Assembly: GCF_035222485.1 (NCBI RefSeq)
Contig: NC_085925.1
Span: forward strand, 3,100,001 to 3,164,000
Direction: 5' to 3'
Length of the DNA: 64,000 bases
Source of the DNA: Podospora pseudoanserina
Taxonomy: Eukaryota > Ascomycota > Sordariomycetes > Sordariales > Podosporaceae
Shown one piece after another: positions 21,058 to 32,014 of this stretch (position 1 is its first letter; each line of letters begins with the position of its first letter). Below the pieces are notes generated by a model. The model saw only the letters and a program-made list of their open reading frames with translations. It did not search any database and had not been told where the DNA came from. A program made the translations under genes and the position numbers.

Positions 21058-21759
21058 ATGAACCCTTACCAGCAGCAGCAACATCAGCCCATCCCTTACA
21101 GCAATTTCGGCACCACTGGCGGTCACGTAGCCTCCTACAATACCGGAAGACACGCCCAAGCTAACCCAGGAACGCAAAGCTTCAGCGGCTATGGTAATGG
21201 CGTTGCCTACGCCCAGCCCATCCCTCATGCCTCCCAGGCCGCCTTGACCTCCCACTTTGCAGACAGCGCCCGCACCCAAGTCAACTACGCCCGTACCCAC
21301 AACGGCCGTCCAGGCTCATCCGCCGAACGTGAACAATACCAAAACATCCCCTCCAACATCCAAATGCCCGGTGCAGCAGCCACCTACGTCGCCCCCGGAA
21401 CAGTCTACGGCGGGCCTGGGAACTCTGACCCGAGACGTGGAAATGTCATGTATGCTTCTACCTCGCTGAAGGGCAACCCCCCAGGACCGACACGGAACAA
21501 TCACGCACGCGTGGCGCCTACGTTGAACGGTGCTGTTCCGGCAAACCATGACAAGAAAAAGAAGTGTGCCGAGCCGGCGGTGTTTAGCAACTATGCATAT
21601 GACCACAGGGGAACACAGGCGCAGAACATGGGTGGGAGTGTCTATCCGATTACTACGAATGGCAACACTTACTTGCCGCCTTGTGGGCATGCCAACCCGA
21701 ATGTCAAGCCTGGTTGTAGGCATTGTGTGGCTGCTATTGGAGCCACTTCTCGATCTTAA
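21058..21759 (+). CDS. Low-complexity Gln/Asn/Gly-rich protein with Cys/His tail
   Basis: A single-exon frame of 233 residues starts MNPYQQQQHQPIPYSNFG. Most of the chain is low complexity (Gln, Asn, Gly, Ala, Tyr, Pro) and predicted to be disordered. A basic patch KKKKC follows near residue 165. The C-terminus has a compact Cys/His motif, LPPCGHANPNVKPGCRHC (C-x-H-x8-C-x2-C), which could bind a metal ion. No family is recognised. The upstream region is pyrimidine-rich and the ATG has an A at -3, consistent with a real start. Confidence 0.6.
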   Translation: MNPYQQQQHQPIPYSNFGTTGGHVASYNTGRHAQANPGTQSFSGYGNGVAYAQPIPHASQAALTSHFADSARTQVNYARTHNGRPGSSAEREQYQNIPSNIQMPGAAATYVAPGTVYGGPGNSDPRRGNVMYASTSLKGNPPGPTRNNHARVAPTLNGAVPANHDKKKKCAEPAVFSNYAYDHRGTQAQNMGGSVYPITTNGNTYLPPCGHANPNVKPGCRHCVAAIGATSRS

Positions 21760-22264
21760 GTCTTGAAGAGAGATGTTTGGGGTTGGCGGTGTTCGGGGAT
21801 TTGTTCACACTGGAGTTGGGAGCTGAGGGTTAGTGTACTAGGATGAGGGTTGGGGTACTAGATATCTACGCACCTGGGCTTGGTGGTGTTAAACTCAAAA
21901 GTCAGGTAACCAGCCGCAGCGCACACACTTCTGGATTTTGCACGCCTGCATAGACCAATATCTTCCATCTATTAATCCATCCAAACCCTCCCAACTTTTG
22001 AAAGTTTTCTTATTTTTTTTCTTCCCTCGCCCTTCGGGGCATTCGGTCAATTTGAAACAATACAGAGAAAATTAGCATGGCACTTGGACCAAGGATGACA
22101 CGCTACTCAAAGAGAGGCTCTCAATTTTTTCATCACGATCGTGGTTATGCTGCGATATGGGGAAGAACTTGCGTTGGAAATTTGATGCTGTGTTGCTCAC
22201 GCGACCGGACATTAGTGTTTACCTCCACCGCCCTGTTCTCTATACGAATCTAGATAGCCTCAAT
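21760..22264. other. Intergenic spacer between two 3' ends
   Basis: Downstream sequence of two convergent genes. Contains a T-rich tract (TTCTTATTTTTTTTCTTCC near 22007) and nothing that reads as a gene. Confidence 0.4.
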
Positions 22265-22886
22265 CTAAACCGTCACTCCCTTCATCACCTTATCTTTATC
22301 CAACGAAAGCGTGTACACCTCCTCGTCCTCCGCAGTTCCATTCCTCGAAAACACCGTCCCAGCCGTCGACTTATCCCCCCCCCACCTTCGCCTCATCCAC
22401 CACCCTGCCATCAATCTTTCCAAACCACCCCATCATCGTCGCGAACCTAAGCAGAAACCAAAAAGCACACCAAACCAACCCCACCACAAACGCAGTAGCT
22501 CTTTCTTGAAGAAATTTTTCTTTGTCCGTCATTGGCGTCCCATCGTCTTTTAGTACGCTTCCCGTCGGTTTATCAGACGTCATGAGCGGAGAGACAACAT
22601 GAATGTTGTCGGCGAAATGCTCCCAGTCGTTGAGGTAGTAGCTTTCGTGATAGAGGTGGACGACCCAGGGGAGGTCGTTGACGAGGAGCATCACCCAGAG
22701 GTAGCGCTTTAGTAGTGTGACGTCGCGGGAGCGGGGGTGGAGGAGGGTCAGGCGCTTGACGTGGATTGGTTGGAGGTTGGGGACAGAGGAGAAGAGGCCC
22801 CTGAGGAAGCAGAGGAGCTCGATGATGCCCCAGAGGAGGAAGGGGATTTTGGGGAGGGCGAGAGGGGGGGTTTGGGTGGGGGTCAT
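22265..22886 (-). CDS. Three-pass membrane protein of unknown function
   Basis: From the ATG at 22886: MTPTQTPPLALPKIPFLLWG, with membrane segments around FLLWGIIELLCFLRGLF, YLWVMLLVNDLPWVVHLY and AFVVGLVWCAFWFLLRFATM. The continuous frame stops at 22371 inside a run of nine G (minus strand). With eight G the frame runs on as DKSTAGTVFSRNGTAEDEEV and YTLSLDKDKVMKGVTV to a TAG at 22265-22267, which looks like real coding sequence. The run is therefore probably miscounted in the assembly, or slipped. No named family is recognised. Hydrophobic pattern and acidic tail suggest an internal-membrane protein. Confidence 0.55.
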
Positions 22887-23158
22887 GGTGTCCTGGCCAA
22901 TTCTGCTGGGAGAGGTTTTGTTGAAAAGCTGGTGGTAAACTTGGGGAATATGAAGCCGATGTATTCCAAAATGGAGAGTGATAAAGGGAAAGAGCAAAGC
23001 GCCAATGTGAGCACAAGTGCCGCTGCTGACGGACCAGGTCATGGCCTGGCGCCATGCCTGATTGGGCAAATATCAGCATTAGAAGCCACTGCTGAACTTG
23101 AACGCTGCTGTATTTCTGAGTCTGAGTATAAAAGGAAGTTTGTACAGAATACTGATGA

Positions 23159-24522
23159 TTAGTCATATCTTTGTTGGTATCCCCCATTTTGTTGGTATGG
23201 GCTGGCAATCGGCGAAACGTGATGCCACTCCACGACCTCAGGATAAGGCTGGCTCATGCCGGCTGGCTTCAGGTTGGTGGTGCTGTGGCTTTCAAACGCC
23301 ATGGGGGAGCAGCCGTAGCTCTCCTCATCAACACGCGTGTCAAGAGCGTCACCATATGACTGCACCATGCGGACAGAGTCTTCCTGTCCCTTGTATCCCG
23401 AGGGCGGGGCTGATCCGCTTGATGGTCCGGACTGTTTGTATGGGGCGGGCTTTTTGTTGGAGACGAAGAGCTGGGGAAAGGCTGTGAGACATGCGACGAT
23501 AATTGCTGGTGGTCTGGTTAGCATTGAGTGTTTGGTTCTCGAAAAGAGTATAGATCAGCCTACCAATGCAAGTTTCGATATAACTCCACAGCCACACATA
23601 GCTCGGATCAACCTGACCATTTGCCCAGGTCGCCGAGCTGATGCCAACTACCCTCAGAATGGCAACCAACATTGTGAGAAGTGTGAGGGAAAATAGTCCA
23701 ATGACGGCCAGCTTTTTGGCCATCCGAAGTTTGGAGTCCCAGATCAAGATGACAGGGATGGACAAAACTGTCATTGTTAGCACCCGCAAGCCAGACAAGC
23801 TTGAGATGAAAACTTACCGGCAGCATCAGACAACACATCCAAGGCACAATTAATCCTGAGCGTTAGGTTGGCATACCGGATAGCCGGAGGCTCAGTACAC
23901 TGAGCCATGATATCAAAGCCCTTCGCAACCAAGCATCCCCACTGAGAATCGCCGATGGAGGTAAGCCATGTTGCCACCACAAATCCCAGGACCGACCACC
24001 AAGCAACTCTGATCTTTGTCATGTGCCAACCAATCCTCCTGAAGAAAAGGAGAAGCGAGAGCTTCACGCAAGCCAATGTGCTGTAAAAGAAGATCTGTTC
24101 GACAAAAAAGACCCGCATGGTGATTTCGACATCCTTCATGAACTGTTGCAGGTCTGTTGGAAAGGCCGTTCCCGATCCTACAGCTAATATAAACCAGAAC
24201 TTCGGTGCTGCCCATTGCCACAGTGCTGATGCTGCGATAACGAAAACGGTGCCGAATATGAGGACGGTGTCATCCCAGAACAGTCGACGTGTGGCTCTTA
24301 GGCGGGTATAGAGGCGAACACTGAGAAAGATAGCAGCTATCGAGGCGGCCGTCCAGGAACCTGCCTGTATGCACAAAGAGGCGTCAGCTATTGTGGACAG
24401 GATTTGGGTATGGAAGCGAGCATAACCGAGCGGCCGTGCAACGTGGGCTGCTTGCTTACCATGAAATTCGTCACAGGGACGGCAGCTGGTGAGTTGAGCT
24501 TCTGGCTCGCTGAGAGTTCCAT
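23159..24522 (-). CDS. Rhodopsin-like (Pth11-related) integral membrane protein
   Basis: Four exons, 24460-24522, 23818-24364, 23564-23767 and 23159-23505, with GT..AG introns and matching phases, give 386 residues. The start MELSASQKLNSPAAVP precedes the first membrane segment (SWTAASIAAIFLSVRLYTRL). Then WDDTVLIFGTVFVIAASAL and the family marks FFVEQIFFYSTLACVKLSLLLF and FRRI, WWSVLGFVVATWL, a CALDVLSDAA site at an exon end, IPVILIWDSKL, LAVIGLFSLTLLTMLVAILR and YVWLWSYIETCIAIIVACLT. This is the fungal rhodopsin-domain (PF20684-type) seven-helix family, many members of which are Pth11-like surface receptors. The cytoplasmic tail (residues about 300-386) is polar and Ser/Pro/Gly-rich. No CFEM domain is present. 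Ligand unknown. Confidence 0.85.
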
Positions 24523-25764
24523 GATTTCTGCTGTCCTCGAAGCTTGTGTAGGAATCCAAACTCTCCAGGAAGAATGATCGTCACAAGAATGAGATGTTGA
24601 TCCACTGCTCGCTGCGGCAGAATGAGAAAAGAAGGCAGAGCTCGGAGCTCGGGAACGCGCGGACCAAGGCAAGATATTGCGAGCAATGGATCGAGCTGAA
24701 CGGCGCAGGCAAGGAACTAGCAACGATCTGCAGGGAAGAGCAATCTCGTGGTCGCTTCCAGCACCCGACCTACACAGATGGCTGCGGCAAGGAGGTGGAA
24801 CGTCCAAAGTCTCGTCCACCAAAGAATGCCCCGTTGGGGAACTATGCTTCCCCCCCCAGATCGGTGCATTGCTGATATCGTGGCATTCGGCCGAGATTGA
24901 AATGTGCAAGTGTTGTGATGGGGGCTAAAAAAAGGTGATGTTGGCGGCACAGTCTGGCGAGAATGGTGGCACAGCACCTGCATAGTTCCAACAACCAATG
25001 CCCCGGGCCTCATGGAGCATGGAGGAAGCGCCCGTTCAAGAACAGTGCTTCATGTTTCCCCAGCCCGTAAGCACTACACCATGCAGTTGGGTTGTCCGGA
25101 CTGGGTTGCAAGATAAAACCGGTTGTTGCCGGTTGTTGGTGAGATAGAAAGCCACACAAAGCTCGGTGCTGGTCTCTCGAGCAAGAAAATGGGGCAAGCC
25201 TTGCAAATTCATCAACTCTCGAATAAAAAACAAGAAGGTTTCCCATATGTTGGGCGGTATATTCGCTGATTGCGTGGACATGGCCCCTGGGTTCCCGAGT
25301 CTTGTATGCTTGCCACTGCAAACAACCAACATACCACCTACATCATGCCTGTTGGTTGACTCGACACTGAAAAGCATCTCTCACCGGGACAACTTCCAAA
25401 CCCCTTGCTCAAAACAAGCCACAAAAACACCCAACGCAAGCGATACGTCCGGTGCCTAAAGCGAAACTCTGCCAACCCCAAAGAAACTTCCTCAAGTCCC
25501 CGCCATGTGCCCGTCGGATACCTCTTGTATAACATACGGCCTGATCAGAGTATTTTCGATGGAGCTGCACATTTTTGACACATGCCAGTACAACTTTTAT
25601 GGCATATTCCATCAGAGAGGTTACTCCTCCTTCGACTTAAAATGCCAATGCAGATCGTCGATTATCCTTTTGAACTGCCAGACTTCGGAAAGCCATAACG
25701 CCATTGGAGCCTTCATATGAGCCAGGTGAAGACTTTGGATTTCATCTGCTTGAAGTCTAGACAG
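24523..25764. other. Intergenic region, 1.2 kb, no gene supported
   Basis: Upstream region of the rhodopsin-like gene, then a stretch with several short overlapping frames on both strands and no recognisable domain, codon bias or signal peptide. Probably promoter sequence followed by the eroded 3' flank of the DUF7587 copy. Confidence 0.4.
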
Positions 25765-26890
25765 TTAATTTTTCCCGTAATGAATATAGAGATACCTACC
25801 GGAGAATGATTCTCTGAAGACATTCATAATCATGGGATCTTTATTGTCTCTTTTTCTAAGGGCGAGTAAAATGGCAGTCGTGGGAACGGTAAAGTCGAAC
25901 TTACCCGAAGTGAATAGTTTGCCCAGCCTGATGGCGAGAAAGGCTTCTTCCCTTTTCACCAATATGTATAAGCCGTGAACATTGCGATGCATATGATTGA
26001 GTGTCAGCGCCTGCCGCAGCGACAGGATGCCCCCATCTTCAACCAGAGACTTCCAGCGCCACTCTTCACCGAGTTCCGGAAGCAAATAAAACAAGACCTA
26101 GTCAATGAGTGCACCGAGATCTGTCTGCACACAGGTACCTGAGATTTTCAGGTCACCTTGTGAGCGATATGCCCCAAAGTAATTCCCACTCTCACCACCC
26201 CTGCTGTATCGAATATCATGCAGCCACCTGAGGGATTTATCTCCTTCGTAGGTCTCTTACTGCTGGAAGTAGTTGAGTAGTTCCAGCTCGGAAATGAAGG
26301 TCGTCGAGGGTAGCTTTGTGGTATCGAGAATCAGAAGTTTGACTTGGTCTCGAAAATCCCGCAAGTGATCGAGGTGTTCCATTCTGTACAGCGCATACTG
26401 CAGCGCAAAGAGAAGCGAGCTGCTCTAGCTTATAAAGTTGCAGCTTGATCCACACTGGAAGGTCAAATGGCTCCTCAGAAGTTCGGCGGTATGTCGAGGG
26501 TCGGTGAGCTTGTGTTGGAATCGCTTTCTAGTATGAGGGTAGAACAAGGCGAAGATATCCAGCTGTTGGGACTCCCGTGAAGACTAGGTTGTGCAGCGCG
26601 GGCGGACGTAGCCGTCAGTTGTTTCTCCGTGGGATTTGGGTGTAAACACGCGAAATAGATATCGTGGAATATGCTCGCTTCAGAAATTTCGGAAGAAGTC
26701 GTGTGTTCTTGGTGGAAGAGGGTCGAAAGGAATTGGATCTTGTAGCATGGTATCAGTTTGTTGTGGGCCGTCTCCATGGTGACCTTGTCTAAGGTGCCCG
26801 ACTTGTGCGAAGGGCTGCGGTGATTCTTCCTAGGTGCTGAATGAATGGAGAAGAAAAAGAGGTGAGGCTGGGGTAAGCCAGATTGCATTC
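25765..26890 (-). pseudogene. DUF7587-type protein, decayed paralogue
   Basis: Parts of this region are homologous to the gene at 27671-29129 in the same order and strand. Examples are ELGEEWRWKSLVEDGGILSL against LGEQWRWGKNLVRGGGIISL, GKFDFTVPTTAILLALRKR against RHLDLTVPAAAMFLALKKR, and an upstream part from about 26890. It is broken in several places and encodes no full protein. The position next to a better copy points to a tandem duplication. See the neighbouring entry for what is known of the family. Confidence 0.65.
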
Positions 26891-27670
26891 AGGTCAATGG
26901 AAGAACTTAATGGAAGAGCCTTTGGCTTGATATGTGTGGAAGGGAGTGGAAAAGATAAACAAAGCAGCAAACGCAAATGGTGTGTCGTCGGCTAGGTGCC
27001 TGAACGGCACGTATCTGGCAGCAGGCCACACACTCGGTCCAATAGAGAGTTGCGTCACGAATACTAATACCTGCGCACTTGGTTGGGCTTAGACTGGTTG
27101 CTGTAGCAAAAGAAAAAAGCATTGGTCGGTATCGCGCTTCCAGTCCATGTCAACAATCCACTAAATCGCTATAAACTATCTTTTAGGGCCTTTCAACTAT
27201 CCTTTAACGCCCTTTTAACTATCTTTTGAAGCTTTAAATTACCCTTTAAGCATTCTTAACTGTATTTCCAAGTCTTTCAACTATTCTTGAAGACCTATTA
27301 GATATCCCTTAACGCTAAATAATGATCCTTTGAAACATAATCAAATTCAATATGGATGGGGGGCGTTGGTTAGATACGGTAAACAGAGGGCTTCGTAAAG
27401 GCTCTCTCCAAACAAAACAAAATGATGTGCTTAATGACCCAATCCATGCCTTCAATTCAGTCTTTCAAAGTCCAACTTGACCCATTGCAGTTAATCTGGA
27501 AGATTATCAAAATCTCGCCTTCAACCCGGCACAAACTTAGGAAGAGCTATCGGTGCTGGTATGCCTTCGGTCAGTTCATGTTCAGTCCGTGCTGGCATCC
27601 CAATGGCCCTTCAATCTGGCGAAGGGCACATGAGAGTGCACATAGGGCAGTGGCAAAGGACAGTGCTTGC
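26891..27670. other. Spacer between the two DUF7587 copies
   Basis: Contains the degenerate pyrimidine-rich repeat at 27160-27330 described separately. The rest has only short frames without recognisable domains. Confidence 0.4.
27160..27330. repeat. Degenerate short tandem repeat, about 22-25 base unit
   Basis: Seven or so imperfect units of the form AACTATCTTTTAGGGCCTTTC recur: CTATCCTTTAACGCCC, CTATCTTTTGAAGCTTT, TTACCCTTTAAGCATTC, CTATTCTTGAAGACC, ATATCCCTTAACGC. It lies between the two DUF7587 copies and could mark the duplication joint. Confidence 0.5.
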
Positions 27671-29129
27671 TTACTCCGAGGGCAAGTCCAAATGCGCCAT
27701 TGCGTCCACGACTAGATCGGTGGGCTCGTCGTGCTCCGTGTCATCATCAGAAAACATTCCATCCACATATTCCAAATAGTCAAAATGTTCTTGGATGTCT
27801 TGGATGAGAATCCTGAACTGCGTTACCTCCGGGAGCGTCAGCTCGGTGGGAACTCTGGTATCTACTAGCTGGTAGACATCGGTGATATCAGCTGTAGGAA
27901 GTGGAAGTTGTTCTCTTTTTTGAGTCATCACAATCCGCTCCGAAGAGAATATACTCACCTCGAAACTTTTCCTTGAAGACCCCGAGAATGACGGGGTCTT
28001 GCCGAATTCTTTTTTTGAGGGCAAGAAACATAGCAGCCGCAGGTACTGTGAGGTCCAAGTGACGAGAGTGAAACAGTTCGCCAAGGTGGATGGCCTGGAG
28101 AACTTCTTCCGTTGAAGCAGGGTTATCCGAGCTGTGAAGCTCACTGCGAAGTGAAATTATACCTCCACCGCGGACGAGATTCTTCCCCCATCGCCATTGC
28201 TCACCGAGCACTGGGACCAAGCGGAATAAGCCACGGTCTTTTAGTGACTCAAGATCCGTCTGCACGCAGGCACCTGCTATATTCAGGTCACCTTGCGAGA
28301 GGTACTCCCCGTAATAAAATCCTTTCTTGTGGCAATCAAGCCGTAGGTTGAGAAACTCCTTCAAGGTCCACGGTTCTTCTTCCGACTGGCGTTTGTCGGG
28401 TCCGTAAGAAGCAAAGAACTTCAGAAGTTCTACTTCGGAAATGAACGTGCGTCGAGGCAACTTGGTGGTGTCGAGCAAGAGGACTTTTACATCTTTTCAA
28501 TTGGTCCTAACTCCAGGAGCTACTTTGCCGTTGTAGTCGCGACGATGGTCGAAATATGCGCTTCTGCAAAGCGCATAATGCAGGGCAAAAAGCAGCGAGC
28601 TGCTCCAACTGACAAATGGGCAATCTGAGCTAGCGTTTGGCCAACAGGCGAAGTTGAAATGTCTTCTCAGAAGCTGAGCAGTAAGTGACGGATGGGTAAT
28701 CCGGTCAGGATAGCGATGTGCAATGTCAGGATGGAATGAAGCGAAGATATCTAGACACTGGGGTTCCGGGTGCCCTGGGGCCGTTGTAGACAGTGGGCGA
28801 ACGTGCGAGGTAGTGGTCTCACCGCATGACTTTGGTGTGTATACACGGAAGAGATATCGGGGAATGTCGTTGCTCCGGAAGTATTGCAGATGGTCGTTTG
28901 GGATTGGAGCGCGTGGTGGATAAAATGGAAGACGCTTCTGAAGTGAGGGGATTGATTGGGGTTCCGATATGGGTTCAGAGTCCGATTGTTGCACGGCGGC
29001 TTGCACTCTGTCTGAAATGTTGGTCGTTGAATGTAATGGCAGAGACTCTTCGACTGAGGGGCCTGATCCAGGTTCGGAGTCCGAGTCCGAGTCGGACATC
29101 AATGTCACTATTCTTCGAATGCTGCTCAT
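27671..29129 (-). CDS. DUF7587-family protein, frame interrupted about once
   Basis: Two exons, 27959-29129 and 27671-27891, with a GTGAGT..CTACAG intron; 463 codons from MSSIRRIVTLMSDSDSDSE. An acidic, disordered N-terminus (residues 1-80) precedes the fungal DUF7587 pattern: IPRYLFRVYTPKSCGETTTS, FVSWSSSLLFALHYALCRS, VKVLLLDTTKLP, YYGEYLSQGDLNI and GLFRLVPVLGEQWRW. The C-terminus is acidic (DGMFSDDDTEHDEPTDLV). The layout of an early Arg strand (YLFRVY), a following SWSSS strand and a later EYLSQG loop recalls ADP-ribosyltransferase folds, but that is only my inference. Apart from about one interruption the frame is open and the intron is sound. A decayed paralogue lies next to it. Confidence 0.65.
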
Positions 29130-29663
29130 TGTCGCGAATTTGGGTGAAACGAAGGATGAAGGTCGGCAAAAGTCAAAGGGTGAGTTCGATTCTCCTATAC
29201 ACAAAACGAGAGGGCAAGCCTGGAACACGGCAGCAATTGCTCCAGTTCGGGCTCAAGCATTAGTACCCGACGATGAGGCTGTAGTTGACACTCTCCCAGA
29301 CACTCGAGCCAATTATGATCGAAGCCTCCATGTTGTGCAAGTTTGCACATGCAAGACAGCATCCTTATCTATCCAGAGAGCAGGAGTTATCCATGTATCT
29401 GATTTCAGTCTAGCTAGAACTGCAAGACTTACGGCGTCGGAGTGAGGCCCATATGATGCCGGACTGTCCCTTCCCGTTATTATCTGGAATGTACACGGAT
29501 TTAGGTTGTTCCGCCTGCTCGAAAGCCTGACCGGCAACTGCCTATCAGCGTTGTCAAGCACCGCCACAATCTTTTGCTCCCCAGGAAATGGTAGTCCCAG
29601 ACCGCGATTATCATTGCGGCCTATCGCATATAACCCCGCACATAGTTTCTCCGTGGGACGTCC
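29130..29663. other. Intergenic, probable divergent promoter region
   Basis: Lies between the minus-strand DUF7587 gene and the plus-strand membrane protein gene, so both promoters are expected here. No coding sequence is supported. Confidence 0.45.
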
Positions 29664-29717
29664 ATGGCCTTGACCTCCTCATTCGATAGACAGACCCATC
29701 CCAACTTGACCGCCACC

Positions 29718-30701
29718 ATGTCGTCACCCGATGATATAAACGACACGCTGTCCTTAGTGTCATCATTCTACGGCCCTGGAAACATCAGCTGCTGGCTACT
29801 CACCATCGCTGCCGTGCTCGTGACATGGACGCTCAACCCGAGATCCCGCCAACAGGACACTATCACCCTGGACTTCATGGCCGCCCTCGCGATTCCATCA
29901 ATCGCAGCCGGGCATTTGTTCTACCTTGTTTTCTCCCGTCAAAGCCAGGATGAGCTAGGCGAGGAAGCACCATTTATCGACGGGGCCAATTTATTTACAA
30001 GCTCGTCACAAACAGCCATCCGGTATGCTGCCGCAGTAGAAGCGCCGCTCAATGTGTGTGAAACCTTCTCCAGTGTGGCTCTTACGATGTTTGTAACAGC
30101 GGCATGGAACGGGGGACGTCGCAGAGCTTTCGCTGTGGTGGTTGCCGGCCTATTGGCATTTTCTACCGAGATCAGTCTCTTCATTCAGACTGCTGGCATC
30201 GAAGCAGCTACGTCGAATCTTGGCCGCCCATTCTTGTTCAACTCTCTTGTGACAATGGTTGTAATCATTGTCATGTTGACCTTCTTCCTCGTGGTGCTGC
30301 TGATAATCGGTATGATGGCTGTCGACTTTAGACTCCGGAGACTTGTTGCTATTAGCGACGCAACCCGTACAGAAATGGAACAGACATTGAGCCTGAAGAT
30401 AGCAAACGCACAACGAGTAGAGAGGCTCACGATGTGGCTTGCGATTATTCCTTCAGCAGTGTTTGCGCCGAGTAGCTTGATGGTCGCAATACTATCAGCC
30501 ACCGGATGGCTTGAGGAGACAACATACATCGCTGATGAGCATGGAAAAACGAAGTTGTTATTCTTCATACCAAGAAGCATGGCCACTATTACCGAGTTGG
30601 ACCAGGCGGTTTCCTTGGCTATAGGTATCTTGACGCTTTGCTTCAGCCTTTGGGATGCACTGAGGGTGCAATGGCAAGCTGACATAGAGAACGGGGGTTA
30701 A
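29718..30701 (+). CDS. Multi-pass membrane protein of unknown family
   Basis: A single exon gives 327 residues from the ATG at 29718 (MSSPDDINDTLSLVSSFYGP); an in-frame TTG-type codon upstream extends the open frame to 29664. Predicted membrane segments include ISCWLLTIAAVLVTWTL, LDFMAALAIPSIAAGHLFYLV, FAVVVAGLLAFSTEISLFI, LVTMVVIIVMLTFFLVVLLIIG, LTMWLAIIPSAVFAPSSLMVA and LDQAVSLAIGILTLCFSLW. The ATG at 29718 is preferred because the paralogue at 30967 begins with the same MSS start and the same spacing to the first conserved GPGNI/PGNIG motif. No named family is recognised. Confidence 0.7.
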   Translation: MSSPDDINDTLSLVSSFYGPGNISCWLLTIAAVLVTWTLNPRSRQQDTITLDFMAALAIPSIAAGHLFYLVFSRQSQDELGEEAPFIDGANLFTSSSQTAIRYAAAVEAPLNVCETFSSVALTMFVTAAWNGGRRRAFAVVVAGLLAFSTEISLFIQTAGIEAATSNLGRPFLFNSLVTMVVIIVMLTFFLVVLLIIGMMAVDFRLRRLVAISDATRTEMEQTLSLKIANAQRVERLTMWLAIIPSAVFAPSSLMVAILSATGWLEETTYIADEHGKTKLLFFIPRSMATITELDQAVSLAIGILTLCFSLWDALRVQWQADIENGG

Positions 30702-30966
30702 TCGTGAGGATCTAGCGAGTGGTCAAGGACTGACTGTCAGGAGCACACTCATGAGTAGCACGGCAGGAAGACAGTTTTTAGAAAGAAACATGATATAAAA
30801 ATGAGACATCTCGCCCGCCCCAATATGCCCAACATAGGTGCCTTCTGCCTCCTGGAAAGCCTGAACAGTGGTTGTCCTATCACAGAGTGCGATGACCGCC
30901 GCCGCATGGTACCTGCTTTTGCCCATCTTGTCACCGTACCCTTTCTAAGTCTAAACTCGCCATACG

Positions 30967-32014
30967 ATGTCTTCCCTGCCAAACACTGATGAGTTCTCCG
31001 ACATCTCATCCCTCTACGCCCAGGCAACATCGGATCCTGGTACTGCCTCCTAGCCTCCGTTACCATCACCTGGCTCTTCAACCACAACCAACGCGGCAAA
31101 GACACCTTAACCAACGATCTAATCGCAGCCCTTGCCTTCCAGCCGTGGCATCAGGCCACGTGTTGCACCTCATCCTCTCCCAACCACCCTACCGATGGGA
31201 ACAATACGGCTGCTCTGACGAGTCACTTCAATTTCGCATGTGGCTTGCGTGTCCCCACGACTTTGACACCGCGAGCATCAACCAGTACCACCGGGCGGTA
31301 GAAGCACCCCCGGCTGTGTGTAACCAGTTTGTTCAACTGGGAATCATTCTCTGGTTTGCAGCTGCTGGGGCACGTCGGCCTTGGAGCGCGTCTTGGATCT
31401 TTTGCGTATGGCTGCTGACCATGTGGACGGAGTCGGTCATGTTGCTGAAGGGGGGTGTTCGGCTATTTTTCTACTACGTTCTGATGTCAACAGCGTTTGC
31501 ATGCTCGTCACTTTGGCTGCATATCGTCAACAAGTTTGCATGGGGAATGAGAGGGGATGGTTCGTCAAGTCGCATCATCCCAGCGCATCGACTGGATATG
31601 TCTCGACTTTTAGACGCTGGCAAGATCGGCGGTTTCCTGATTTGACCTTTCAGTAAATTCTTGACTCGGGTTAAGGATGTTGTCCTGCCGGTGTGGAGGT
31701 TTCGTGATGTCAAACGCGATCAAGACATTCTCCAAGAGTTTTCAGAACTGTGGTGTTCAGGCTGGCTTCGTGGCCCTATCCTTCTTACGTCGCATGTGGC
31801 GAGCTTCATTGTACCAGGACTATACGCACAAAGCGCTCCGTTTCTGGCCCAGGGAGTGTCGTTCTACGGCCCCAGAAGTCCAGCGGCGATCACCGGCCTT
31901 GATCAAGCAGTTTCTCTTTCCATAGGAGTTGTGACCTTGGGTTTTAGTATGTGGAGTGCTGTCCAGTCGAAGTATAGACAAACTGCTGAAGAGGGCACGG
32001 GTCCGGCGGTCTAG
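30967..32014 (+). pseudogene. Decayed tandem paralogue of the membrane protein
   Basis: The start MSSLPNTDEFSDISSLYA, then PGNIGSWYCLLASVTITWLF, DTLTNDLIAALAF, AVASGHVLHLILSQPPY, YHRAVEAPPAVCNQF and ITGLDQAVSLSIGVVTLGFS follow the gene at 29718-30701 in order. The frame shifts near 31025 and near 31150, and the middle is closed by a stop at 31643-31645 with a change of frame after it. The arrangement is a head-to-tail duplication in which the downstream copy has lost function. Confidence 0.75.

Noticed and set aside
24523-25764. Several short frames on both strands
   Set aside because: None has homology, signal peptide or consistent intron structure, and all overlap one another.
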